Shown: piece by piece, positions 51,693-61,800 of the stretch
Position numbering within the stretch: position 1 is the stretch's first letter
Layout of the letters: every line of letters starts with the position of its first letter
Origin: Atopsyche davidsoni
Lineage: Eukaryota > Arthropoda > Insecta > Trichoptera > Hydrobiosidae
Direction of reading: 5' to 3'
Assembly (NCBI GenBank): GCA_022113835.1
Contig: JAILWY010000014.1
Coordinates: 3,472,001 to 3,536,000, forward strand
Length of the DNA stretch: 64,000 nucleotides
Made by a program: the position numbers and the translations under genes
The notes under the pieces: model-generated
Database searches by the model: none
The model's input: the letters and a program-made list of their open reading frames with translations, nothing else
Told to the model about the DNA's origin: nothing

Positions 51693-53503
51693 TAAAAAAT
51701 TGGTATGTACCACTCATTTGTGATGGCTCATAGAATGGCATTGCTTTCGAAATTAATATCCACTTATTCAAAATATATGTGTACAAAATGAAAGAAAATA
51801 TATTCATATAATTGTCAGCCAAACATATGTTCAAACACTATTACATCGTTCATCGAATACGTCATTTTATGACGGGCTACATTTCTAGTTTATATATAAT
51901 ACAGAGTAATCCCAGTTCATCTATAACATTTACAGAATATGATTTATATAAGTTCTTTGGTATATTATTATACATGTCAGTAATCAAATTTCCTAGCACA
52001 AGATCATACTGGTCACCAAAGTTTGGATATGAGCCCATTTCTTCAACAATGCCACTGAACAAGTTTGAGAAAATAAAGTTATCATTACATTGTAATAACA
52101 ATGAACTTCACAAACCTATAGGTCATCCAGAACATGACAGGCTTTATAAAATACGCCCTGTTATCAAGCATCTCAATGAGAGGTTTGCCACAGCGCCAAT
52201 GAATCAAAGACTTTCTGTGGACGAACAAATGTGTTCTACCAAAATAGGGCACTTTTTAAAACAGTATCTGCCTAAGAAGCCCCATAAATGGAGCTTCGTG
52301 ATTTGATGGGATATGCCCACAAGTTTGGGGTATATTCTGGACAAGAGAATTCAGAGAAACTCCCAGATGAACCAGATCTTGGTGCAACAGGAAATGTTGT
52401 AGTACATTTGCTTCGGGGAGTGCCAAGAAGCCAAAACCACATCATATACTTTGATAATTTTTATACCTCTTTGCCATTAGTAGTTTTTTTAGCTAAAGCA
52501 GGAATTCACACAGTGGGAACTGTGCAACAAAACAGGATATCAAATAATAAACTTCCAGAAAAGAAAAATTTCATGAAAACATCTGTGCCCAGAGGTAGTT
52601 TTGAGGAAAGAGTGTCTATGCATGATGGTATAGATTTGAGTTGCGTGGCTTGGAAAGATAATAGGATAGTAACCCTGTTATCTTCTTATGCTGGATCATT
52701 GCCTGTAACTAAAGTCAATAGATTTGACAAGGTAAAAAAAGGAAAAATTGATATTACTTGCCCGTTTATTGTCCAAGAATACAACAAACGTATGGGAGGA
52801 GTAGATCTCATGGATAGCTTTTTGGGCAGAAATCATATAAAAATTCGGTCTAAAAAGTGGTATTTGCGTATTTTTTTTCATCTATTTGATCTTGCTATTA
52901 TAAACTCTTGGATTGTTTATAAAAAAAATGCCCAAGAAAGGGGTGAACCTAAAAAGAGTCTGCTTACAATGGGCCAATTCAGAAATGAATTGGCATTTGT
53001 GCTATGCAACAAAGGAACCACCAAAGAAGCTAAAAGAGGGCGTCCTAGTACCAGTGTACTAGAAGAAGAATTACAATAAAAAAAAAGAAAAGGTTCTCCA
53101 GCTCCACCACCTCCAAAAGACATAAGAAAAGATGGTGCTGAACATTGGCCAAAAGTAGGTGGGTCACTCCGGTGCAAATTTCCCAAATGCAAAGGCTATT
53201 CCACAATTTCGTGTAATAAATGTGGAGTCAATTTGTGCTTGAATAAAAATAATAATTGTTTTTTAAATTATCATAAAGAATAAAGAAGAATAAGTAAACA
53301 ATATTATTTTATTTATTTAGTACTGAGCTAAATATGTGACAATGCATGATGATGTAAATTTCCATCATATTGTTTTTTTACATAATTCATATTTTTATTT
53401 ATACTAGGATTTTTTATATATTTTTCCTTTAATCTAGAGCATTAATTACATCACCCTGTATTATTTTTAAAAAAATAGAAAAAATCATGCAAAGAAGGGT
53501 TAA

Positions 53504-53977
53504 GCATAAATAAAAAATAAGAATAATATTAAATTACGTCCTAGTGAAAGAGTATGAGCCCGTTGTATGTTGCGTAATTAAAAAGGGTTAACAGGTTGTC
53601 ACTTTTTCAAAAGTTTATAAATTTAGATGCTACTACCGACTCCAATACCTATTACTTCTGATGTCATTTTATTATATTCCATAGATGTTTAATAAAATGA
53701 ACATAAAGTTCTGACTCAAAAATAACAGAAAATTGAGAATTAGCACTTATTAACCAAAAAAATAGTAATCCGATTTCTTGTTTTTATTATTTAATAATTA
53801 TCTTTACGTACATTATCTCATATTATCTAAGTGTACACAATCAATAAACAAACTGTTGATATCTTTTTCCAGTAATAAAAAAATGAATAAATTATTTTGT
53901 CTAGTATTTACTCATTATCTTGAGATTTGCTTTATAAATGCAACACCATCACTAATTTTACTAAATAGGATAGTAAT
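53504..53977. other. AT-rich spacer between transposons
   Basis: 474 bp without a gene. It contains GGGTTAA at 53585-53591, which could be the old right end of the first piggyBac element, interrupted by the second. Otherwise nothing was recognised. Confidence 0.4.
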
Positions 53978-54382
53978 TGTCAAGCTTCCATCGGGCTTTT
54001 AGATATCCCGTCGGCCTGTTGTTCTGTGGATGTCCCTGGATGGAAGATGCCGTGTGCTTGGTTCCCCTCGTGTCGTGGATGATAAAGGGGATGAATTCAA
54101 AAACACTTTGTTGCCTTATATCACTATATTATTTTGTACTTTTACACCTTTTTTCTTGAATGTGACTCGTCTCGCCGTTGAAGAATGTGTGATTAGATTG
54201 GATATAGATATAGTAGATATTTGAATTCTCTTGATAAACCATGTTAGCGTATCAAGGGTCGAGCAACGATTAAAAGCCCAAGCAGGGATTTAGGTTTTAA
54301 TCACTCGTTCGCCCTCTAGCGAGAAAGTCACATTTTACAATTTCTAATGATTTTACAGAGATGGCGTTCACATGCATAAACA
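53978..54382 (-). repeat. 3' LTR (405 bp)
   Basis: Plus-strand sequence starts TGTCAAGCTTCC and ends GCATAAACA, i.e. TG...CA ends. Closely similar to 56464-56853. The differences include about 13 extra bases near 54085 and a rearranged stretch near 54240-54285. Confidence 0.92.
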
Positions 54383-54396
54383 TACTCCCCCCCCGT
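54383..54396 (-). other. Polypurine tract
   Basis: On the coding (minus) strand a G-rich purine run (GGGGGGGGAGTA) lies immediately before the 3' LTR, the expected site for plus-strand DNA priming. Confidence 0.7.
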
Positions 54397-54441
54397 TGAA
54401 AGTGTCTGGAACCTTCAACAGAACGTTGATTGCTCTATTGA

Positions 54442-55077
54442 TCAAGGTCCACAGATGTTTTCAGGTGCACATGGTAAAGGGCAGATCTTGGAGAATGCCC
54501 TCCTGATTGTACCATTAGCTGTTCGGATGTCAGCTACTCTGGACACACCGTCCGATCCTGGAAAAACTGATATTATTCTGCCTAACCGCCATTTGAGGGG
54601 CGGCAAGTTCTCCTCCTTGATTACCACCATTGAATTAGGCTGCAAATCCTTGCTTGAAACCTTCCATTTTGTTCTTTGCTGAAATTCCGCGACGTATTCC
54701 TTTGACCACCTCTTCCAGAAGTGAGACCTTATCTGTTCGACTCGCTGATAGCGAGATAGGGCCAGCTGCTTAGAATCCTGAATGTAAGGCTCTGCAGGTG
54801 CTGTGAGTGGTCGTCCCAGAATAAAATGCGCCGGGGTGAGAGGTTGTAGATCATTTGGGTCTGTTGATAATGGATGCATGGGACGGGAATTCAGGACAGC
54901 TTCTATTTGAGCCAAAACCGTACTGAATTCCTCGTACGTTAAATTTGATTTGCCTAGTACTCGAGTGAGATGGTGCTTGCAGGACTTGACTCCAGCCTCC
55001 CATAAACCGCCAAAATGAGGAGCGTATGGTGGTATGAATTTAAATTCAATGGAATTGTTAGAGGCAAAATTAAACAC
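54442..55077 (-). pseudogene. BEL/Pao integrase core end plus DUF5641 tail
   Basis: A 211-codon minus-strand fragment of the pol polyprotein. It includes the end of the integrase catalytic core (FIPPYAPHFGGLWEAGVKS, where the Glu of GGLWEAG is the last DDE residue), a connecting region with LNSRPMHPLS and TPAHFILGR, and a C-terminal domain (WRLGRIISVFPGSDG...) of the DUF5641 type found at the end of BEL/Pao pol proteins. The upstream integrase part lies in another frame (around 55080-55200), which ends the reading. Confidence 0.85.
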
Positions 55078-55257
55078 AGATTCATTATCATTTTTTAAAA
55101 TTTGTTTAAACTCTCTAGCTGCTCCTACAAAGTTTTTGCCATGGTCTGAAATTATTTGAATGGGTTTTCCCCTGCGAGCAATAAATCTTTTTAATGCTAA
55201 AATGTCGATATAGGTGCGTAAGGTCGCGTAGGTAAGGTGTTGACGCGGTTCCGTACG

Positions 55258-55686
55258 TCACCGTATTAAGTTGATAAGATAAGATTGGTGCCGAAGAGTT
55301 TCTCGCCATAGAATCAGTTGTAAGTTTCGTCGGTCGGTTTGTATTAGAGATTGTCTGAAGAACTTCTCTATATTTGCGTAGGCCACGAATTTATATTGAC
55401 GGAATCTTAACAGTATTGCGAACAAGTCATTTTGTAATGGCGGACCTGCCATCTGAATGTCATTTAACGACTTCCCTGACGTTGTTACTTGGCTCGCATT
55501 GAAAACTACGCGTAATTTGGTGGTAAGACTGTTTTCTCGTAATACTCCATGGTGAGGTAGAAAATAATGAGGTGAATTGTACTCCTTTACTTTAGTCATG
55601 TGGCCTAGTGCCAGATACTCCTGCATAAAATTGCAATATAGTTGTTTGTATACCGGTGACTTATCTAGTTTTCTCTCTAGTGACAA
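55258..55686 (-). pseudogene. BEL/Pao reverse transcriptase fragment
   Basis: About 142 codons containing HHGVLRENS, LRVVFNASQVT and GPPLQNDLFAILLRFRQ, all typical of Pao/BEL RT. The expected A-D-I-E-K catalytic block reads YANIEKFFRQ here, so a catalytic aspartate has become asparagine. Shortly after TVTYGTASTPYL, RT is joined to integrase sequence by a deletion that removed the palm YxDD region and RNase H. Not functional. Confidence 0.82.
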
Positions 55687-55718
55687 AAACCGACTTCGTG
55701 CTATGTTATAGCTTTCTC

Positions 55719-56264
55719 CTACATAAAATGTAGATCCCCAAAACGGGGGTCAAACCAATCTTCGTATGGCTCGCTATATATCGGAAGCGCGGCTTTATGT
55801 AGTCTGATATACAAGTCCGGATCGAACGCCATTTTGTGAACATCATTTCTATGACAGCACCCATCATTTCTAATATAGCAGTCGGCTATCATGATCGATG
55901 CGTAATACATACTTTCAAGTTTTTTCCTAATCTCTAGTTCAGTATGCAAGTCGGATTCGTCATTTGTAATTCGCTCGATGTTATCCTGAAGTTCATTTAA
56001 CTCCGCTAATAAACCCGACACGGACTGTTTCCGTAATATTAGTTCGTTTAGTCGCGCTTCAGAGCGATCGTCATCTTTGTTAATCTTATCAACGTATTTA
56101 CGAAATGAAGTTAATTTGTATTTAATCAAGTCTCGTTTCCAGCTCCAATCTAGCAGTTTAGTTCTATCGTCGTTCATTTTGGGCATATTTATTGGACGTT
56201 GGTACTCACAGTTTCTGCAACCACCATGTATTCTCGTTAGAACGCTGCGTATCGGCGTTTGCAA
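55719..56264 (-). pseudogene. BEL/Pao gag remnant
   Basis: About 180 codons from the start of gag: a Lys/Asp/Glu-rich helical region (LNELQDNIERITNDESDLH) followed by LPIYSEPYEDW, which corresponds to the LPxFxGxxxxW block of the DUF1759-type gag. The frame stops soon after, and the protease and zinc-knuckle part is absent. Confidence 0.65.
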
Positions 56265-56445
56265 ATCTCGTCTCGTACCTATAAAATACCGGTTTTAGCA
56301 CAAATATACCGATAATTGAAGGAATAATAGGAATAAACCCTTTGATGATATTGTAGATGCGTCTTGGTCCGGTTGATTCTGTGGAGCGTAGGTCCACGTG
56401 TTATCCGGTAGACGTTTTGATGATTATCCAGTAATTTGCTTGATT

Positions 56446-56463
56446 ATCCGATTCGAAGGACCT
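56446..56463 (-). other. tRNA primer-binding site
   Basis: Directly next to the 5' LTR, the coding strand reads AGGTCCTTCGAATCGGA. This resembles the complement of the 3' end of an animal tRNA-Tyr (TGGTCCTTCGAGCCGGA) with a few differences. Use of tRNA-Tyr is an inference from memory of the tRNA sequence. Confidence 0.6.
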
Positions 56464-56853
56464 TGTCAAGCTTCCATCGGGCTTCTAGATATCCCGTCGG
56501 CCTGTTCCGTGGATGTCCCTGGATGGAAGATGCCGTGTGCTTGGTTCCCCTCGTGACGTGGATGAATTCAAAAACACTTTGTTGCCTTGTATCACTATAT
56601 TATTTTGTACTTTGGCACCTTTTATCTTGAATGTGACTCGTCTCGCCGTTGAAGAGTGTGTGATTAGATAGGCTCTATAGCTCTATATATAGTGGATATT
56701 TGAATTCTCTTGATAAGCCATGATAGCAACACAAGCAGAGGAAAAACCCAAGCAGGGATTTAGCTATGAATCACTCGTTCGTCCTCTAGCGAGAAAGGTC
56801 ACATTTTACAATTTCTAATGATTTTACAGAGATGGCGTTCACATGCATAAACA
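56464..56853 (-). repeat. 5' LTR (390 bp)
   Basis: TG...CA-bounded copy of the LTR at 53978-54382. On the element's own strand this is the upstream LTR and would contain the promoter. Confidence 0.92.
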
Positions 56854-56858
56854 GTAAT

Positions 56859-57961
56859 CATTATTGAATTGCAGACTTATAATTTTAGTCAATCAGCCCT
56901 ATGGTTAAAACTCACCTTACATCTTGGTTAATTGATATAATTCATTAAAAGTTTAGAAACTAGAAGAAAAAGTAATAAAAAATATTTTTGATATATAATG
57001 TATTGTTCAAAATTATAATTCGTAAAAATATACAAAATGAGATCGCATCTTACATCACAATACAACAAAGCCTTGTAGTTGAATAAATGGTACGATTTAT
57101 TACATAAGATATAAATAAATGAAATTGTTCCATAATAACGATCCAGTAAAATAGATTAAAAAAATTATATTATATACCAAAAGAAGATATTATACCATGT
57201 CAATTTAATTTACATTATTTTTACAAAATATCACATCCCACTGTGCTAAGTTATAATTAATTTATTTTTATTGTACAATCTGCAAAAAGGCATAATTACT
57301 TTAAAATTGGATTAAAACATTTTTTTTTTTACATTAAAATATATTCAATATTGTAATTGGAAGCTTGGTGATATTATATTTTTATAAAAACATTCTCGCT
57401 CCACAACACATCCAATAATAAACATGAAATTCAGCTGGTTTAAGTGCTGATTTTTAGATTTGCAAGAATCCAAATGGGTTCTCCTTAACTGCAGATATCA
57501 CTGGGCATGATATATTTTTTTCAATTCCACCGCTCGTAAGCAACACTTATCATAATATATTTAAAGTAACACGCAACCAATTATAAAAATTTAAATAATA
57601 TTTGTATGTAAGAATAAATATTGTTTTAGTTGTCCCGTCCAATGCACACAGCAAAGAATGTGCTGGACCAATAATGTGTAGTTCAAATACTTACCGAAAA
57701 TAATTATGCAAGTTTAATTAAAAAATGGAAGTATTAAATTGATTAATTAATAACATATTTACACAGTATTTAAAAAAATACGACGTAATTAGTTTTAATT
57801 GATTTTTCTGTACAATTTTAATATTGTATGCCAATGATATGCATTTCACTACCTTACATTGTCATCTTCATTTTACAAGTTTTTATTTTTGATATCCGAT
57901 ATTTTTGATTTTGAAATTGTTTAATTTTTAAAATTGATCTAAGGCAGCAATGAGGGTATAT
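56859..57961. other. AT-rich region, no gene recognised
   Basis: 1.1 kb of AT-rich sequence right of the LTR element with no long open frame and no recognised repeat end. Confidence 0.6.
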
Positions 57962-58294
57962 ACGAGGCTTGTCCGTAAAATAAGTTCCAGGAATTTTTTT
58001 TCACATCAAAAAACTGGTTTATTTGCAAAGAAAAGTACATTTTTGGAAAGTTCTGATTTCTTCTTAGCGGCCAGGAAACGAATAACAGACCGCAACTCGC
58101 AACTGGCGGGAGACGCAAGGGGAAGCTCCATCGCTGACGGCTGCTGAGCCAAGACTAAACGTCGCAGCGACGCTGGCTTGGTGAGGGATTGGAGTGGGGG
58201 AACCAAACAACCTGCCTCTGTTGCCTGGCCGCGCATAGAAACGATCCTAGCGCCAGCGGCAGCCCGTGGAACTTATTTTACGGACAAGCCTCGT
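57962..58294 (-). mobile_element. Mariner-derived MITE, about 333 bp
   Basis: Terminal inverted repeats of about 28 bp: ACGAGGCTTGTCCGTAAAAT... at 57962-57989 and the complement ending ACGGACAAGCCTCGT at 58294, lying in TA-rich flanks. The interior includes a minus-strand stretch (58236-58006) with ASPASCELRSVIRFLAAKKK, which resembles the N-terminal helix-turn-helix start of mariner-family transposases. This is therefore a deletion derivative that kept both ends and the first codons of the transposase gene. It is about 500 bp from the end of CHMP2B. Confidence 0.8.
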
Positions 58295-58773
58295 GTATAT
58301 ATATATATATATATTTTTTTTTTTTTGGGATGGCTCGGTTAAATCTGAATTTTTTCGTTACTATTTCATTTCATTTTTAATAAGCTCACTGTCAGTCAAA
58401 TAAATTTTAATGTAGCAAAATCTAATTTGAGCTTATTTCGATAAACTATAACTTGACGATTTAAATTATCTCAACATAATGCATCAAGCTTTGATTTTTA
58501 GCTTTAATTCCAGTGCACAACTCAATTGATTTTATATGATTAAGTACATTATTTCAAACATTGAAATGGTTTTTTAAAGAAACTCTCAGAAAAATATCAT
58601 CGTGATTTGCCTGAAAAAATGAAACCAAGTGAAAGCACCTTTAGTGCTATATTTATAAAAAAAAAATTGCGTGCAAATATTTTGTATTTTGCCTCAGTAA
58701 AATAATAAAAAATTAAGGTTATTGATAAATATACGTAGCTACCTTAATATATTTACAAAATGGAAACCTAATT

Positions 58774-60795
58774 TTAAGACTTCAGCTGTTGTAATTTAGC
58801 AAAAATATCTTCATCCGTAAGGCCAGAACTCTTTTGTCCAATTTTTCCTTTTGCAGCGGAGGGTGCTTCGGCCATCTGCAAAATAAGATTTACTCAATAT
58901 CATCATAGTAAGTAAATAGTTATAAGAAGTCATAATCATAATAAGTAGAGATAGTCACAATTACTAAATAATTACAAGATATAGTATGTACTTCATAAAT
59001 TAGCATTACAGGTTTATGAAAAATAACTGGTTGATATTTTATGACCATTTACTGAATTAAAGAGTAGAGGTCGAGCAAAACAAATAATATTTTTGATAAT
59101 TACAATCATATCAGTGGAATGATACACATGATACACATCAGTGGAAAATGTTAAGAAATTGAAAAATATATAGAAATAGTAAATGCTTTTTCGCCAATAT
59201 TAAAATATGTCACAAGATACAATCATATATTGTTACATTATCTTACGAGATAATTTTTTGAGAATATTACTGCAGGAATTCTACAATAATAAAAAAAATT
59301 CCCGTGCCTACATTGAAACTATCTTAGGCAATCATTTGCAGATGCTCCCATTTAGCATGAAAAATATATAAAAATCTTACCTTTCCACTAATTTCAATGC
59401 CTATTTCATCCAAGACCTTGTTCACAACATCGTTGGATTCAGATTCTTCATCAGAATCACCCAGCATGTCGTCTAATGTATCTGAAACTGTTTTTTTACT
59501 TGATATTATTAATAGTGAATATAAATCAATAAATACACCTAAAAATATTTCATTTGAAAAATCAATCTTCATAATAAAAATTGATGTAAAGCAAAACAAT
59601 ACTTGACTTGTACTGCGCAGATGCAAAATGATATGCTGTAAGAAAAGTTAAATATTACAAATATTTTTTTTATCTACACTAAAAAATACTTACTCATTTC
59701 ATCTGTCATCTCCATTTTTGTATTTTCTCTAGAGAAGGCTGCCATGTCAGCGGCCATCTTCTGTGGATTCATCATCTTGTTCATCCCGCCCATGGTCTTA
59801 GACGCTGTTGACATGGCTCCCGCAAGAGCAATGTTGGCTCCCATTGCTTTGTTTTGAATACCAATACTATTTATCTGAAATTATTTTATTCAAAATGATA
59901 AATCCTTTTAGTGGGTATTTTTGAATAATTAATACTCACATTCTATTAAAATAAATGTGTGTATGCAGTTTCATTTCAGTGAACACAAGGTGAAAAGTAA
60001 TAAAGTACTAGATTTAGTTTTTTTTCTTAATAACAATAGAAGCAAGTATGGAAATTTTAAAGTATATCACATTACTGGCAAAAAGTTCAAGGCCATGTGT
60101 CTTTTCATGTAATAATTAATATACAGAGTTATCATATTCATACTTTACTATTAGCTGCATAGAATCTTGTTTTCTGTTTTCTAAGCTGAATTAGGTGCTT
60201 TGCCAGAACTTTACATGCATCGTGATTTCCTTGTGCAGCCATCTTCTTAATTTCTAGTTCCTTAAAACAAATATTATCAAAATTATATTTTCTCATATGT
60301 TCAAATGTCATTTCTGATGAATCCATCGTGTAAACCTTGGAAATTGGGTTTGTGTATTTAAAATATATCAACATACTATCTTTTTTTCTTCTCGTTCCAG
60401 TGTAGCTCTGTCTCTGTCGATTTCTCGACCAGCTTTCCGAAGTGTTTTATCATTCTCTCTTTGTTGTTCTGTCAGGTCAAAGAAATAACGTTTAAATATC
60501 ACAAAACTCACCAAACACATAAAAATTATTTCTGAATTTAGATTATGAAGATATTAAGATTTCGTTTGTCAATCTAAACAAATCAAACATAGAACTAAGG
60601 TTCCCTCTCAAGGACGGGACCTTTTTTGCTGATGAATTACAAAATATGAGCAGGAATAAGTATACACAAAAATTACTACGTATTTCTACTATATGACAAT
60701 AAAAGCATGGAAAATTATTTTAAGTGTACAGGTCAAAATCGTTAGGTAGATAAGTTTTTACCTTTGACAGTAGGAGCCTTTTTGAAAAAGTCCAT
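58774..60795 (-). CDS. Charged multivesicular body protein 2b (ESCRT-III subunit)
   Basis: Six exons on the minus strand: 60795-60762, 60468-60377, 60260-60144, 59874-59694, 59487-59381 and 58875-58774. All introns are GT-AG, and phases agree throughout (633 bp, 210 residues plus stop; the human protein has 213). Exon 1 gives MDFFKKAPTVK. Exons 2-3 encode the basic Snf7-type helix pair (ELEIKKMAAQGNHDACKVLA, HLIQLRKQKTR). Exon 4 is AGAMSTASKTMGGMNKMMNP and MEMTDEM. Exon 5 is SDTLDDMLGDSDEESES and VLDEIGIEISGK. Exon 6 begins MAEAPSAAKGK and ends in LTDEDIFAKLQQLKS, a MIT-interacting motif for Vps4. The IGIEISGK and APSAA motifs favour CHMP2B over CHMP2A. It polymerises on endosomal membranes with CHMP3/CHMP4 for membrane scission and multivesicular-body sorting. 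Start at the only in-frame ATG of exon 1. Confidence 0.95.
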
Positions 60796-61529
60796 GATTT
60801 TGTAAAGTTTACAAAGTTAGTTTTAAAACATGAATTTTATTGGGACAATTGTCGTACGTAGGTGGTATGATGTAAGATATCGTTATAACTGAGTGCCTGT
60901 AAACCACAAAATAATTTATGAAACATGAGTCACGCAAGACGAGCTGTCACATTTCGTAAATTTCAACATCTTTTGTCTATGGTGCGTAAATTTAAGTTCT
61001 TCTTCTTTTCATGTATATATGGGCGTTCAACCACTTTTTCTCTAATTTTAAAAACGCATTGTACGAATAAATAAACCACATTAAAAAAAAAAAATTTACA
61101 CATAAAAAGTCAAGTTACGCAATTTAATGAGCTAAATATTTTCGCGGGCAATTTTTTAACCTAATGTCTTTTGTTTGACCTTCCATTGTATTATCGGCAG
61201 AAATATTTTACAAGACAATTACATTAAATGCATAACAAAATGTATGACAATTTTTATTAAATTTTAAGGTTTGTTTAGAAAAATTCGAGAAAAAACTTTA
61301 AAATATTTTAATCCTTTTTGTGCCGAAAAACAAAAAAAGATTTCTACAATTCTCTTCAGTAAACAGATGTGTGACATTTACAAATTATACTTATATTTTG
61401 CCATCGAATTGGTACTTTACCACTACTTTAATACATACTTACATTTTTCGTATATAAAATATTAAATCAGAACAAACAAACATCTGACCTATCAAATATC
61501 TTTTTAAAACACTTTCATAAATGCTTTGG
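60796..61529. promoter_or_regulatory. 5' flank of CHMP2B
   Basis: AT-rich DNA upstream of the CHMP2B start. Transcription must begin here, but I cannot fix a start site. A short open frame at 61271-61465 on the plus strand has no recognised features. Confidence 0.4.
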
Positions 61530-61800
61530 AATAAATCTTTTTGACCATGGTGAAAAAATTAAATTTTGCCTGGCCACTTGGAGTTCTTTGAAGGTGACCA
61601 TTAGCTTTTGATAGCTAAAGCTTATGCTTCCAGGTAGCCTTGGTATGACTCAATGCCACCATTCAATATTCAGAAACAGACCCCCGATAATTAGCCGTGA
61701 CATTGCGCCGAGGGCCACACTAGAAGCCATTAATCAACAACCCCCGCCTTTCATTAATAATTCTAATGATAACTCGAGCTTTTAAAAACTGAAAGCTTTA
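61530..61800. promoter_or_regulatory. Candidate conserved noncoding element with homeodomain-type sites
   Basis: About 270 bp of balanced-composition sequence without open frames. It includes TTTTGCCTGGCCACTTGG, CCAGGTAGCCTTGGTATGAC, GATAATTAGCCGTGACATTG, GCCATTAATCAACAA and CATTAATAATTCTAATGAT. The TAATTA/ATTA cores cluster near 61690-61775. Such texture is typical of developmental enhancers or deeply conserved noncoding DNA, but conservation cannot be tested here. Confidence 0.35.

Larger units (their letters stand above)
46614..51811 (+). mobile_element. Autonomous-type Helitron inserted in the piggyBac gene
   Basis: The left end reads TCTAATATATATAATAG at 46614, preceded by A. This matches the 5' TC and the A/T target of Helitrons, and is followed by the GTGTGTGTGTATGTATGTTT region common in insect Helitrons. 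The piggyBac reading frame breaks exactly here and resumes at 51812, which fixes the right limit to about 51811. The canonical 3' CTRR and its hairpin are not visible at that point; a small palindrome TGGTATGTACCA lies at about 51703-51714. The 3' terminus may therefore be altered or unusual. The single long gene inside is intact. Confidence 0.8.
46045..53283 (+). pseudogene. Disrupted piggyBac transposase gene
   Basis: A first mini-exon at 46045-46059 encodes MSGKK, followed by a 150-bp intron (46060-46209, GT...AG). The main frame then runs to the Helitron insertion at codon 46612-46614 (the N in EHTN). The gene resumes at 51812 (LSAKHMF...), shifts frame near 52290-52300 through a small deletion, and continues to an in-frame TAA at 53077-53079. 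Beyond that stop the same frame keeps its zinc-binding tail (CKFPKCKGY, CNKCGVNLC) to 53283. The catalytic aspartate codons are all still present, at 52220 (LSVDEQM), 52453 (YFDNFYTS) and 52804/52813 (GGVDLMD). It is therefore a fairly young pseudogene, silenced by at least three lesions. Confidence 0.88.
45769..53499 (+). mobile_element. Second piggyBac element, split by a Helitron
   Basis: The ends are perfect 14-bp inverted repeats: CCCTTCTTTGCATG at 45769-45782 and its complement at 53486-53499. Both are directly flanked by TTAA (45765-45768 and 53500-53503), the signature of piggyBac insertion. A subterminal inverted block GATGGAAATTT lies at 45785-45795 and, as complement, at 53356-53366. 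Total length is 7731 bp; without the inserted Helitron (about 5.2 kb) it is about 2.5 kb, the normal size of an autonomous piggyBac element. Its transposase gene (46045-53283) is broken by the insertion, a frameshift and a stop. It could still be moved in trans by a compatible transposase. Confidence 0.92.
53978..56853 (-). mobile_element. BEL/Pao LTR retrotransposon, internally deleted
   Basis: Two LTRs (53978-54382 and 56464-56853) bound a 2876-bp element and are flanked by the 5-bp direct repeat GTAAT (53973-53977 and 56854-56858). The coding strand is minus. Gag, reverse transcriptase and integrase remnants are present in the BEL/Pao order, but protease, most of RT, RNase H and the integrase N-terminal part are missing. 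A tRNA primer site and a purine tract sit next to the LTRs as expected. The LTRs differ by several indels and substitutions, so the insertion is not very recent. Confidence 0.92.
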
